From Marisa cornuarietis (lineage: Eukaryota > Mollusca > Gastropoda > Architaenioglossa > Ampullariidae), in contig SMMW01000024.1 of assembly GCA_004794655.1 (NCBI GenBank), positions 2,247,501 to 2,311,500 on the forward strand: 64,000 nucleotides of DNA, in the 5' to 3' direction. Shown here piece by piece: positions 48,914 through 61,649 of this stretch. Position numbers and translations under genes: made by a program. Below the pieces are notes generated by a model. It was not told where the DNA came from. It made no database searches and saw nothing but the letters and a program-made list of their open reading frames with translations. Positions within the stretch are counted from its first letter, which is position 1. The number at the start of each line of letters is the position of its first letter.

Positions 48914-50527
48914 CACATCCTATTGAGCAAAACCCTTTATTTGAACGCAGATTGTTTAAGGCAGATTAGACTGAAAAATTGGGGATTTTGAGAGGTTGGT
49001 AAATACAACAATTTCCTAAAATGTAATTTCTAAGACAATTTAAATAATTTTGGTTGATTGATTAGGTGCTAGTTGACATTTGCACACACTGAAAAGGATG
49101 ACACATTAGCACACCCACACAGATGCACGTATTTTGAGTAAGTTCATTCTAAAAATATCTTTTTATCCGTTTATTTATTTTTGATTTTACATTTTTTAAA
49201 AGCGTTGCCTTTGAGTAATTCATTTGCCTCCTTAATTATTAAACGAGTGTATGAAAAATTATGTCTCATTTTTTCATGTATATTTATAAGAACATAAGAC
49301 ATAAAGGCTGTTTAAAAAAAATGAAGATACATCACTAAATTCTCAAACCGAAAATGTTACAAGTTTGCACCTGATCGGCCTAATCAATTTACCCGTTTTA
49401 TTTACTTCTTGAAGAGCGCAAATCAAGAAAGTTCGTGTTTGAATTCAGGTAGGTTTCAAAAATACTTTAATGTGTAGACTTTTACTTTTGACTTTATACA
49501 ATGATACGCGCTATGCAAACGTTTTGTGTGGATTGGGTAAAAAACCTACCCAGATCAACTCAAACATTGTTGTAAATATTTGCACCAGTAATATGAAATA
49601 GGTCAAACTACTCCATTCATTGTAAGTGAAACAGGGTGTGGCTTTTTCCCTTTCTCTGGGTAAGATATAATTAAGCAATGTGCTATCGACATTTAAATAT
49701 GTTAATAAAGAAATGAACAACTGATAATTTACTCCGGAGCCCTTTAATCATGTTCTTACAGTAAAAAACTGAGATAACTGGGCGCACATTTAGTAATTTT
49801 TTAAATGATTCCGAAACTAAGGCTGCGTAAATTCCGAGAGCCTAAGGACCTTCCTATCAATAACTTTTCTCGAAATGGTCGGCACAAAATTACTGCTACC
49901 CGCTTAAACATATGTTTCCAGGTATTTTACTGATGTGTACATTACACGGGGTTTATATTACTGTGCAGAGGTAAAGAACACAAAAGCTTCTTTGCTCCTG
50001 TACGGCAACAAAAAAATGTTAGCGGTATCCTTAGCTATTTGAAACATTTAGCCCTATAGGTTTCTTTTAAAAAATATTTCCTATCCATACTTAATGTTTG
50101 TATTTGCTATACGAATTGTTGTTACCAGTGGTACCAGCCAAGGGCAGGAATTTATAGCACAGCTTTTTGTGTTGTGACTGTTATTGACTAATGTGAAAGC
50201 ATTACAGGTGGCTTCTTTTTCTCGGGGTTGTTAAAGGGTTCGTCGATTACATTAGTAGCTTCTGTCTGTCTGTCTGTCTTTTTTAATCAGTTTGTCGTTG
50301 CTTTCATCATTCCATTTTTGCAGCGTGCCATGTTTATGATACTCTTTATTACCAGCACAATAAAGTCTGTTTGCCACGTCACAGTGTTTGGGGTTCGTCT
50401 CACTCTTAGCATCACTACCTTCGTACTGTCAGCCGTCGTGTGTGCAGTCTCTTATATCAGCGTGTTTTGCACAGAACCGTACTTCATTTCCTGGCGACAT
50501 GAACCCAAGCATGCAGCCAAGAGTTTA
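48914..50527. other. Intergenic DNA; first part duplicated upstream of the 61.7-kb gene
   Basis: Homology with 63096-63500 continues to about 49330 and then stops. The remainder has no recognisable gene. A TCTG tetranucleotide tract lies at 50261-50279. Confidence 0.55.
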
Positions 50528-51074
50528 TTTCTTTGCAGGCTCCTATCCTGACTATTTCTCTGAACTTCTCTTCCCTTATATCCCGGCCAGACAACTCTAC
50601 TCGTCCTCTGATGACCGTATCCTAACTGTTCCTGTCACCAAAACAACAACATATGGTCACAGGAGTTTTGGCTACTGTGCAGAAAAACAATGAAACTCTC
50701 TCCCTTTCCATATCCGCCACCTTCCTACAATTGAATCCTTCAAATCTGCACTGAAAATGCACCTCTTCTTTGAGCATTACTCCTAACACAGTCCACACAA
50801 TGCTCGTCCTTCTTACCCTCCCCCCTTCCCTCTTGCTACTTTTCTACCCATCTTTCTCTGCAGAATCACTATATTCTCTGTTCTTGTTACTTTGTGCATT
50901 TTGGTGTTTTCTATCTTTGTTTTCTGTTTGTCGTCAGTATTGTCGTTTATTCGTCCATCCCTGATGTTCTATCCATTTAGTCCATGTTTCATCCCCGTTT
51001 AAGCGATAAGAACATGCTTCCTATGAGTGTGAATATGCGCTGTAAAACTCTTCATTTATTATCATTATTATAAA
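50528..51074 (+). mobile_element. 5'-truncated LINE copy (ORF2 end plus 3' UTR)
   Basis: Aligns with about 4632-5160 of the LINE at 3374. It covers the C-terminal PDYFSELL and RQLYSSSDDRILTVPVTKTTT segment, then NSLPFHIRHLP-like and HLFFEHYS codons, then the 3' UTR with tgagtgtgaatatgcgct and a TTATTATCATTATTAT tail. A frameshift separates the coding pieces. No reverse-transcriptase palm is present. Confidence 0.92.
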
Positions 51075-51623
51075 ACGTTGAACTAGAAGTAAATGAAAAA
51101 GGGAATGGATTATAAAAGGTATTACTTTATCTGAAATTGCAACAGTGTCAGTTTCATTTAGCCAGCTCCGTTATCCAAATAGTCTTATTGCTAAATTTAA
51201 TTTTTCGGCAGTTTGGCTGGTGAAGACGAGTATTTGTTATTAAGCTTCTTCCAAGGCTTTCTGAGCACATACACGTGAAACTCATGTTACAATATCTTTG
51301 ACGCCCTTCTTATGCTTTTCTTTTCTCTTAATTATCATCAGACGCAGTTACTATCACGACTTCGAAGAGATAGATAAAAACCATAAAGAAAAATAATCGT
51401 TAACCAAGTTATAGCTAGCATTACACGAATAACTTAATGTGTGATTGTTTTATTGCAGTTTTTTTATTTATGCTTGCCAAGTTGATGGCTAGAACTGAGA
51501 TAGTAGGCGCATAATTTTTAAATAATGTAAACGAAATAAACTGTATTCCTGTTGAACTGCAGCTGGTTTTGTTCTACAAATAAAATAAAATAAGAGAATG
51601 GGGCCATCACTAGTTAAAAGCAA

Positions 51624-52086
51624 TTTATGCAGTTACCTTGTTTTCCCGAAACCTAGTCCAAGTCTTGTATTAATTTTGCTCCAAAAGAAGCATTAGGGCT
51701 TCTTTTTAGAAGATATCTTTTTTTTAGTTTATAAAAAGCAACATTTATTCTGATACAAGTCTTGTGGTAATTAAACATAGAGGCATACCTCTCGTCCAAC
51801 GGTGCCCGCATGACCGTTTACAAATTTTAATTATTATTTATATTATTACTTATTTTGAACATTTATGTAATAATATTGTTTTTTTATATATTTATGTTTT
51901 TATATTATAGCTCAATGCGTCCGTAAAAATGTGTTAATCAAAAACAACGGTGAGCAAAAATGTAAAATTAAACTAAAAAACTTTTTTTCTAAGATATCTT
52001 CTAAAAAGAAGCCCTAATGCTTCTTTTGGAGCAAAATTAATACAAGACTTGGACTAGGTTTCGGGAAAACAAGGTAACTGCATAAA
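51624..52086. repeat. Perfect 96-bp inverted repeat with 271-bp spacer
   Basis: 51624-51719 and 51991-52086 are exact reverse complements, 96 of 96 bases by direct comparison. The spacer is AT-rich. The paralogous locus near 57920-58250 has a diverged left arm and lacks the right arm altogether. Confidence 0.97.
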
Positions 52087-52149
52087 AAAGGACTGGTGAT
52101 ATTTCTAAAATGCTTTTACTTAAAATGCGTCCATCTTTGTAGGCGTTAG

Positions 52150-53089
52150 TCTCAGAAGGGTGAAATGAAAGTTGATAGTCAGAACAGCGCGGGTGTCTGA
52201 GTCGCACCTGGCCTGACTAATAGGGTTTTTGTTAGATGGTGGAAAGAGAAAGGGAAAAGACGATATAATTAACTCTTGCTGGCCAGCGCTTCACTTCCCA
52301 CAGAGACAGTGATGCAAGTGGATGAACACTGAGTGTAGGAGAGTGAAGGCTGCGTCTTCCGAAAAGGTGCGCTGTTTATATTGTTTGTAGTATCTCAGAT
52401 TTTTTGTACAAGTTAAATTATTCTTTATGTAGATATGCATTAATTATTTGTTTATGATGCTCTTTTGTAACTGTTGTAGGCGCAGTTATCTGTAGTTCTC
52501 TGGAGTTTTATATGTATCCTGGAGGTATTTGGCCCAGCCGTGTTGTGGTCTCTCGTGCCACAAGTTGTTTTTTAAAGCCTGTTCCCCTAGAGGCGGCGTC
52601 TATGTTGAAGGTTAGGTCACTCGTCACCAGAGACAGCGCCATTGTGTATACAACGTCTGACTCCAATAGGCAGCCCCAAGTTGTAGCGGTTCTTCCCGAG
52701 TGGAATCGTTTGTGATTTAGGTTATTTATGTGTATGGAAGATATATGTGGTTTTTGTTTTCTTCCTAGACATTAATCTCCAGTGACTGTTCTTACAGTGT
52801 CTCAAGTGCAACATTCGACTTAAGTGACTACCATTAACAGTATACAAGAACATTAGCAAGAGTGAATAGTAAAAAGAGACTTTGTGCCATATTTTATACA
52901 ATTAAGCACTTTTTTTTAGAAGATATGTTACTTTGAGCGGGTTAATTAATTAGTCATCAGAGGAAGAAGTGTTTACAATCAAAGATTTTAGTAGTAGGTA
53001 TTGATTGATGTATATTTTATGATAAAATCATTTTTCTACTTTCATTGTGTATTTTTATTAGTTGACGTTAACCCGAGTGTCTCCGACAG
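52150..53089 (+). mobile_element. About 940-bp insertion of a dispersed repeat, type unknown
   Basis: The paralogue at about 58296 runs directly from gcgttag into the sequence resumed here at 53090. The insertion is bracketed by gcgttag (52143-52149) and gcgttaa (53090-53096), a probable 6-7 bp target-site duplication. Its interior at 52240-52700 matches the reverse complement of 18581-18800. No reverse transcriptase or transposase motif is seen, so it is non-autonomous or a fragment. Confidence 0.7.
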
Positions 53090-53660
53090 CGTTAAATATA
53101 CACAATGTGCTCGTTTTTTTAACCTGTGTAAATGCCAGCTGGCACATGATCATTAAATCTAACAATTTGAATTTCTGCTGTATTTACTGGCCTCTAAAAA
53201 TTTCCACCACCAGTCTAATCTTTTTTAAGCTAATGCATTTTGAATGAATGTTTCTTGTTTTTTCATATGCTTGCAGCCGGAATTGACATAACAGTTTATA
53301 GAAAGAAGACAAGGAAGATGAATCATTACATGTTTTCTAGCCAGTTTTATTTTCTGAGAGTTAAAAACAAGTAAATTGATATTTTCAAAATAGGAAACGT
53401 TGTGTGATATCAGCTAAGAGTACAAAATATGAAAAATATGAAGCCGAAAAACGAAAACAAGAGCAGCCTGCTATGAAAAAAGACGCTAATTAATTAAATG
53501 TTTAAGCGATACGCTTTTAAGTTTGTACTTTAAGGCTGATGTGATGTGTAAGCATGACAATTACTTGGCCTAAGTAATAAACAGACGAACACGTGTATAG
53601 AAAATATAGCAATAAGCGTAAAATAATATATTTTTGTGTATTTGTGCTTATTACAACCCT

Positions 53661-54924
53661 CAATCAGTGCTACGCAGTTCACGACAAAAGAAAGAAAAAA
53701 AGGGACGTTGTCGCCTCTTGTTTTCTGGGTAATGTCTAATTAATGTTGAAGTACAAATCCATGTCAAAGTTAGTGGCCACAACGTGCTTCGATTCTTAAA
53801 ACAGAGCTCGACCATTTTTGTCTTTGTTAGAATACGAAAACTTTTTATTGGCTGCCAGTTCCAGGGAGGAAATCATGGTGGACTATTTTCCAACGGCTTC
53901 AGTAGTTTCCTCCCTTATGTTATTTTCATTTACGCTTGTGAAACCTTGTAATGTTTTTACTGCGGAAGTTTTGAATGGGCTCAATATCATGGCATTTTCT
54001 GTTGGGAATACTATGAAAGTGTGTGTTTAAGCAAACACAAGGTAAAGCTGATTCTTTTCTAAACATCGTGATCTATCATAATTAATTTTAGTTGTTCTTC
54101 TACCTCTTTTCGTAAATATTATATATTTTTTTGAAAAAGGGGTCAATTCATGCGTACCAGCTAGGGTTCTAACGGCCTCTCAGCCTAGCGTAAGCAATGG
54201 ATTAATAATTTTTACTATTAAACTATGTGAGAAAAAGGGACGAAATCCAGTTATTTGGTTAGGTAAATCATATTCAAAAGTCTTACATTTCTTAACATAG
54301 GAAGTGGATGACATTAGTTTGATGGTTTGAATTATTCCGGATATACTTCTTAGTTCCGGATGGCAACACTAGTGAAAACTCAAAGTGAGCTCACAGATTT
54401 ACATCTTTTTGTGCCTATTTCTGACACTTAAATATTTCTTTGTCATTATAATTTATTTTTATTTACGTCTGGTAATATATGTAACAATTAACATCCACCG
54501 AATATCGGACTAATCATCGCAGTGACTATCGATTGTGCGTAAGCCTGCATTAAAATTTCTGTTCTAGAAATAAGATTTAATATACTTGATTTTCTTTGGA
54601 TTTACAAGAAAGTGCAATATTACAAAGAAGTGTGAAAGCAGCAGTATTTTTCTATTTATTTTACTTTAATTTTTATTATCTTCCTCTAATGTTTATTTAA
54701 ATATTTATGGTTTTTGAAATTGTTTTAAGTTTGTGAGTACCGTGTATCAGAATCAAAGTTCAAGACCTGAACTAGACGTCTTCACTCTATCAACGACACA
54801 GACGTTACTGCGTAGATACTATGAACTACCTGTCGGTATCTCAAATGTAGACTATACAGCTAAACAAAGTATTTATCGTTATTTATCGTTATTTGATACA
54901 TTTGTAGAGATGAAAAAATAACCG
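53661..54924. other. AT-rich intergenic DNA, no gene recognised
   Basis: Two open frames of 62-70 codons (53818-54030 and 54733-54921) have no recognisable motif. Confidence 0.45.
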
Positions 54925-55209
54925 CCTTAAGTACCGCCACTTCCCTCTATCAGCCGGCCGACGACGTCCGCTTGCTCCACATTATGATCTGCCACAGTCC
55001 TGCGATAGGGTTAACATTAAGGATTATTGGAAGCCCATAGCAAGTCCATAATGTCTAAAATATCAGCTGGCGGAGCCGATCGGGTCTTGGCCTCCGTACG
55101 ACGATGAAGTTACAATGCAGCTAACAGGAAACCCAGAAGAGTTCCCTGAAAGGTTCCTGGCTGAAGGGAAGGTTACTTTCGAATAAACCGTTGTATGGTT
55201 GTATGGCAT
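54925..55209 (-). pseudogene. Receptor pseudogene: N-terminus joined to TM5-loop 3, TM1-TM4 missing
   Basis: Reading the minus strand from an ATG at 55209 gives an open N-terminus of about 47 codons. It contains NLSGNSSG and CIVTSSSYGGQDPIGS, closely like CIVTSSSYGAGDPISPE of subfamily A. The sequence then passes directly, with stops, into a TM5-like stretch (GLAMGF) and loop 3 (IAGLWQIIMWSKRTSSAG, then REVAVLK). These match TTARLWQSLAWRKNRSSAN and KEVAVTK of the intact genes. About 170 codons (TM1-TM4 and loop 2) are missing. No TM6-TM7 sequence was found beyond 54925. Confidence 0.88.
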
Positions 55210-57388
55210 CATAATAGTTTCATTTTAGACAGACTCCTTCCTAGAAGCCTTAAGTATTGTCGGACGTAATATTTAGGATTCACGTTATAAATGAGCTGCC
55301 TAGCTATTAGGTACATAAAGTCAAGATTTTATTTGTCTAGAGTTTTTTGTTTTTAATTACTAATTTTTTTAGATATATATTTAGACTTCATAGCGTAAAA
55401 ATGTGCTTCATCTTTGATGTTTGTCGAACATGTTAAGTATTGTTTCATCACGCTTCCGTATTTTAGTCAAATCTGTTAATAAAACAGTCTCTACTACTTA
55501 AGGCGTAATACTTTATGGCAACGATTTGACAAAGATTTCTTGAAAGAATGGGGCCTGGGAGAAGAGGACGCGTGATAAAACAAAACAAAAGCTTCAACAT
55601 AATTATACACAAGACTAAATCGAAACACCTACATTGTTAATTTTGTGTCAGTATTATATTGACGTGGGCTGTCTTGCTCGTTTGGAGGCTTGCGATAAGA
55701 CACACGCACTATGCAGTAAGAAGTCGAAAACATACGTGTATGTGTGCATGAACCTGTACATAAACATACACGCACACATTTACAAACGTACAATATTAAA
55801 TATTCTGACATGTTTTATTGTGGTGTATGTTATAATTATTTTGGTTTTATCTTCAAGCACATATACACAAATACTACCCACTCTTAAACTAAAACTTATT
55901 GCACGTATTGACACACAAGCATAGAATTTGGATGTTGAAAAGTATTTTAATATATATTTACTCGCGCACGTACACAGAGCAAACAAGACAATCGATTTGC
56001 TGACAATTTGGAACCGCAACAAATTGGGTTAAAACGTTTCGACATATATTGTAGTGATTAAAACTTTAAATTTGTGTTTTATCGGATTTTGTGCACAATA
56101 ACTGTGATTTCAAATTGTCAAGATAAGGACGATTTGCTCATATAACGAGTAACTATCAGGACCGTCGATTGCTCGGGAAATAACGTAATCTAATGGCACA
56201 CTTCGAATAACTTTTGTTTTCCCCCCATTTAGGGGTGCGTTACCATTGCATATTTATTCAGCCACTGTCCCGTCAAGTAGTTAAGTGACTGAACTTTAAC
56301 CTGCTAAAAGGTTAAAACCTATTGAAACATGAAATGTTTGGCCAACTCGGGACAAATGTTAAACTTTGACACGATCATCACAATGTCGTGTTTGTTTAAA
56401 TTCTTACAGAGTTGATTGCAGTATCGATAAGTTGCTATGGTTGAATTTGTAGCAAGTTGCATTCCTTTACGGCCTATTGGACATGACATTTTATACAGGT
56501 AGGAGCAAAGCAAATCTTTGGTGTGGACCTGGTGAGAACTTCACTCACCTTGACCCAGTTATCTCTGGAAATATTGATGGCAGAGTGTAGTTACCCGTGG
56601 AAAAGCGGCTGGGGGCGTGAGTTTGTTGTCACTTTGCCTTTCTCAGTAAACTGTAATTAGTAGTTCTTTGGGTGCCTCGTTACTGCGTGCTCGTTAATTA
56701 TTTTATTTCGTTGCGTCATTAGGATAAAAAATCTATATGCAGCTTCAGTCCGGATGTCAGGTAAATAACTCCAAGGATGTTGTCTTAAAAATTGGTTAGG
56801 CAGGTATATGCGCAGTTTTCGTTACTTTGTTTTCCTGTTTTCTTCCTCGGGATCACATAATAGAACTAGAGGCACAGCGGCTTAGCCATTGTAATTAAAA
56901 ACTCAAAAATGTTAGAACATATTAATGTTATGGAAGCATGTGCCTAGCAGGTCATTTAAGTCAACACATCATGTAAACATTTATAGTACAATACATCACC
57001 AACAAAGTAATACCCTCACCATTTTCATATTCATTAAGGCTACCAGATCAGAAAGGTCATAACCTGGAAAGTTTTAAGTGTAGTTACCTTCCGACCAGCA
57101 TATCGGTGAGATTTATTGTTACCGAAATTCAGTCCTTTGAGCTACACACTGAGCAACTTCGCTTAGCGATGGGGAAAAAAATATAAAAACACTGACGGGC
57201 TTACTATGTACCTGTGAGTGTATCGACCTTTAAAAATCAGCATTTTATGCATTTTAGCTTTAGCATAAAATTTTTTAGTAAAGAAGCTATTAAAGAATAA
57301 CAATTTCGAAGCTATTTGAGCTATAAAAACTTTTGGTATTATGGAAACCAAGAGGAAAAGAGGGAAACTCGGTAGTGTACTGGTTAAG
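55210..57388. other. Intergenic DNA, no gene recognised
   Basis: AT-rich, with short overlapping frames on both strands and no family match or structured repeat recognised. Confidence 0.45.
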
Positions 57389-57480
57389 GTTTGGAGGCTG
57401 AAATTTACATGTTAGGTTTATATGCCTATAACTATCGATATCTGCAAAAAAACGAAACCATTCAGGTTGGTCTCTAAGGG
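57389..57480 (+). repeat. Dispersed repeat, copy 2
   Basis: Matches 11459-11554 by eye, ending in the shared block accattcaggttggtct. Type unknown. Confidence 0.6.
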
Positions 57481-57569
57481 TTCTCTAACTAGTCTGTTAG
57501 AAAGGGGAGGTAACAAGGCAGCGAACGCTTCCTTCGCCCTCTGGGTGCTTTCCCTTTCTCTGCACATAC

Positions 57570-58930
57570 TCATCTAAAACTTCTAACGTGACAATATCTT
57601 TGACGCTATTTTTATGCTTCTCTTTTCTTTTCTCCTATCATCAGACGCAGTCACTATCACGACTTTGAAAACATACACAAGACTATAGGGAAAAGTGATC
57701 GTTAACCACGTTACAGCAATAATTTAATGTATGGTTGTTTGATTACAGTTTGAAAATTTTTGTTTGACAAATCGATGGCTAGAACTGAGATAGTAAGCGC
57801 ACAATTTTTAACTAATGAAAATAAAGTAAACGGTATTTTTGTTGAACTGCAGCTGGTTTTCTAATACAAGTAAAGGTTACAAAAATAATATCTTTGGCGC
57901 ATCAATAGTTAAAAAAATTGATCCAGTTACCCTGTCCTGTATTAATAATTGCTCCAAAAGAGACATTAGGACTTATTTTTAGGAGATGTCTTTAATGTTT
58001 AAAAAAAATCATTTTTTCTGATACAAGTTTTGTGGTACTTATACCTAGGGGTATACCTCTCGTCCAATGGTGCCCGCACAGCATTTACAAATTTTTGATT
58101 ATAATTTATATTATAACTTATTTTAAACATTAGTGTAATAAATATAAATGCTATTAACTTATAACTCAATGTGTCTGTCATAATGTAATAATCAAATACA
58201 ACGAGGTTCTAAAAAATGAAAAGTTAAACTAACATATAAAAAAGGATTGTTGATATTTCTAAAATGCATTTACTAAAGATGCGTCTGTCTGTGCAGGCGT
58301 TAGAAATGCATATCGTGCCCGTCTTTTAGTTGCCTGTGTAAATGCCAACTGGGGTATGATCAATAAATCTAACAATTTAAATTTCTGCTGTATTTACCGA
58401 CCTTTAAAAATTGCCACTTCACCAGTCTAATTTTCCTTTAAGCATAAGCATTTTTTAATGAATGGTTCCTTTTTATTACATATGTTTTGTGCCAGGAATA
58501 GACATAACAGCTCATACACAGAAGACAAGGAAGATGAATTTTTACATTCTTTCTAACAAGTTTTTATTTTCTGAGAGTTTAAACAAGTAAATTGGTGTTT
58601 TCAAACTAAGAAAGTTTGTGTGATATCACCGAAGAGAAAAAAAAGTCAAAAAGGAATGAAACAAATGATAATATAATGAGTGTCGAGTTTGCATCCGAAT
58701 TGCAGCCAAAAAACAAAAATAAAAGCAAAATAAATAAATAAATAAACTCCCCTGCAATGAATAAAGACGGGTATCAAATGCTACAGCGATGTGCTTGTAA
58801 GCTTGTTTGATAAGCCTGAGTTGAGGCGTCAGCATGACAGTTACTTGGCCTTAGTTAAAAAGACGAACACGTGTATAGAAACTATAGCAACAAACGCACA
58901 ATAATCGTCTTTTTGCGTATGTATGCTTGT
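57570..58930 (+). repeat. Segmental duplication, copy 2 (pairs with 51210-53660)
   Basis: The shorter copy of the duplication. It keeps the apparent pre-insertion state at both places where copy 1 is longer, near 58231-58240 and near 58296. An AAAT tract lies at about 58724-58746. No gene is recognised. Confidence 0.85.
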
Positions 58931-60049
58931 TACAACCCTGAAACAATTTAATGCTTTGAAGTTTCATAAAAAGTAATTATGAATAACTTTTAACTGTTGT
59001 CAGTAACTCATAAAATAGATAAATATATTGAAAATTGTCATACTAATTGTTGGTTCGTGGTGTTATGATGGGTCCTGTGGTCCATTTCGACTTCAGTCTT
59101 GGAAATCATGCGATTATAAGACTCAACCTACTGCACATCGCATACCGTCCTAAAACGAAAACGAAATCCGGAATCTTTCAAACCATGAAATCTTAAATGA
59201 CCCTAAAACGCGTCTTGACTAGATGCAGTTTGTGGTAACCGGATAATAACTATCATTCATCGTTGTCTATCATCTGTGAAATCGGCATAAATAACAGACT
59301 TATTAGTTTATGTTTTCTCGTTTTATCTCCCGGTTCCATGGCGACGGGTCATTCACAGATAAGTGATAGCAAATACAAGAATGTTCGAATCCCTCGTCGT
59401 GAAATACTATCGTATGACTGTCAGCTATCATCAGTTATTATCGAATTCATCTTTAATTAACAGCTTAATAATAAATGTAGGTCGCCCTATTTGTTGAAAC
59501 AGAATAAGCATTTGATCGCCCTTCTCTAAATCATTAAATACCTTCGGTTTCCAAAATTTAAGGCACTGCTTGATAAGCCTGTAAGACCTAAATCTTAAAA
59601 AACTGATGTAAAAATGTCAAAAGGAGATACCAATTACTCTAATGCGATAAACGGGTAGTGAACATAGTTAAAATTATTTGGTGCCACTTGGTCAGAGTAA
59701 GCGTTTTTGCAAGTTAGGATCATTAACATATATATTTATATATTATTTTTGATAAACTTATAACCATAAAGTATAAACTATAATTTTAAGCTTGTTATCA
59801 GTTGAAATTGTTAATATAAAACAATTATTGCCAACACGCTTAATGTACGTCTATTTTTAGCGATCCAATGTCTACATTTTCGCAGCCAGGCTAAGCCAGA
59901 AATCTGGGCTGCATGGTAGTTTCGATCCCAGATCGCGAGACGCGCATCGGGAACGATTGATTTTGGTAGGGGATCGCTTTTAATCTTCAGCTATTTATAA
60001 GCCGCACCCACTTAATTTTAAAAACATCTTAATTTTTTTCACAAAGTTA
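58931..60049. other. Intergenic DNA with a flank-homologous block and a MITE fragment
   Basis: 59030-59140 resembles 63770-63880 (shared: gtgttatgatg/gatgttatggtg, aatcatg(c/t)gatt, caacctac). 59985-60050 is an antisense fragment of the MITE-like element at 16033-16260, with ttataagccgcacccac and aaaacatcttaattttttt. No gene was found. Confidence 0.5.
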
Positions 60050-61640
60050 GAATGTCCGATTTTGGAAGTGGGAAGTAAAATCGCTGAGACAACAATAACA
60101 ACAACAAAATCGAAGATATTGAGAAATAGTCACAGTCAAGGAGATTAGAATCAAACACTGCATCAATGATGATGAAATGATACCAAGCAATTTGAAAAGT
60201 GAGATGAATAACGAGGAACACTAGTCAAAAAATGAAATCTCCATGTGTAGAAAATATAGGAAGCTACTACAGAAGAAGACTTTGTGGTGCTTTTTTCTTA
60301 GAACTAATGGGTATCAGGACCTCGTCACAAGAAAGAGAAGTTGAACACTAAGAAAAATTGTAGAAAGGGCACGACCAGTTTTTGTTTAGGTTTACGTCAG
60401 AAAAGAACGTGACGAACCTCTTCAAAACAGATGATAGCTATAAAGCAAAGGACATTGACCAAGACTTGACGAAAGTAGCCAAACAGTCATCAGTAACGGA
60501 TATTTGGCGCGGTAATGGGAAGATGTTAGCTAAAGCAAAGAATGGACGCACAGTGAATCTTGACATTCATTCCCACATCGATGATATTTTTTTTTTTACA
60601 AAACTTTGTGCAGAAGAGAACAGAGTAGTGCCAACTGAAATTTGAGAAGCGCACAAAGACTTATTAACAGCAGGTTAGACAACAACATTAGCAACAGCAA
60701 CACAAGCAGAAGCATCAGGAACAACAAAGAAACACCTGGAAAGGAGATGCTTAGAAATCAGTAGCTGTTTTCGGGCGTAGTGCTTGGTGCGATCACCCCT
60801 CCTAGTCTCAGAGCCAAAGGCAGAACGGTTATCACCCTCATTACCATTGTCCTCTGAGTCCGATAGGGCCACAGGAGGTTGAGCAGAACAATAGCCACAC
60901 TAGTATCAGCATACATATTGATCTCATAGCATATTACAGCAACACAACAAGAGTCATCCGAAAGCATGTTAAGTCACTGCGTTGCGCGTTCTCGATTATC
61001 TCGACTAACAAAGTTTCCTACAATAGCTACACATCCTGACATCACAGGGAAAAAAATCCCTCAGCAAGACAAAAGAAAATCTCGTGTTAGCAGTTATCAG
61101 GAAACAAATTACTTGTGCAAAACGCTCTGAGACGGCAGAGCAGTCCGATCAATACCTTTAGAGGGGTGGCTGACAATGGAGACAGACATTTAGTCCATCA
61201 GATGCTTTTACCCGACGAACAGTGTGTTAGGATGTGCAGGAGGAGGGAGAGAGAAAAAGATAGAGAAAAATATTTGCAAATTTATATGATTTCTTCAAAA
61301 TGTCTCCCTTGAAGATGTGTCTTTTCGAAAGATTTGAAAACTTTAGTCTGTACGCGATGTTTTGGATGAAGGATACAGCACACCCATGTAAATTCGTGTT
61401 GTTTTGCTGCCTATTGTCTTAAGTGTTTACTATGTTACCTGTAGATGATACGTTATTTAATGTTGGATCTCATGGATAAGTCAATGAACATTCAGGACGG
61501 AATTTTCTTTTTAAACGAAGAATATAGAAAAAGAAATGTTTATGAACCATGCCCAGGAGACGAAAAAGGTCAAAGAAGAAACTGATTTTGAAAAATAGTT
61601 TTAAAAATGCCGAGAATACGACGTAGTCCAAAATGAGCTG
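60050..61640 (+). mobile_element. Decayed retroelement (ORF1-like) block, copy 2
   Basis: Pairs with 45750-47440. The best reading is 60382-60645 (87 codons) with FTSEKNVTNLFKTDDSYKAK, then DIDQDLTKVAKQSSVTDIW, then RGNGKMLAKAKNGRTVNLD. The plan (a KxRDxL segment, an EDLTK-like segment, VxxxWxxNGKxLxK) resembles C-terminal domains of LINE ORF1-like proteins. There are stops on both sides. The identification is tentative, but the conserved block order in both copies shows one ancestral element, duplicated together with the adjacent receptor. Confidence 0.5.
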
Positions 61641-61649
61641 AAAGACATC

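Larger units (their letters stand above)
51210..53660 (+). repeat. Segmental duplication, copy 1 (pairs with 57570-58930)
   Basis: Aligned blocks include caatatctttgacgc, atcatcagacgcagt, gttgaactgcagctggtttt, tacctctcgtccaa, gatatttctaaaatgc and acgaacacgtgtatagaaa, in the same order and orientation about 6.3 kb apart. Copy 1 is longer because it has an inverted 96-bp arm and a roughly 940-bp insertion. No gene is recognised in either copy. Confidence 0.88.

Noticed and set aside
59885..59960. Possible tRNA or SINE head (B-box-like tttcgatccc)
   Set aside because: No matching acceptor stem or well-placed A box, and no second copy seen.
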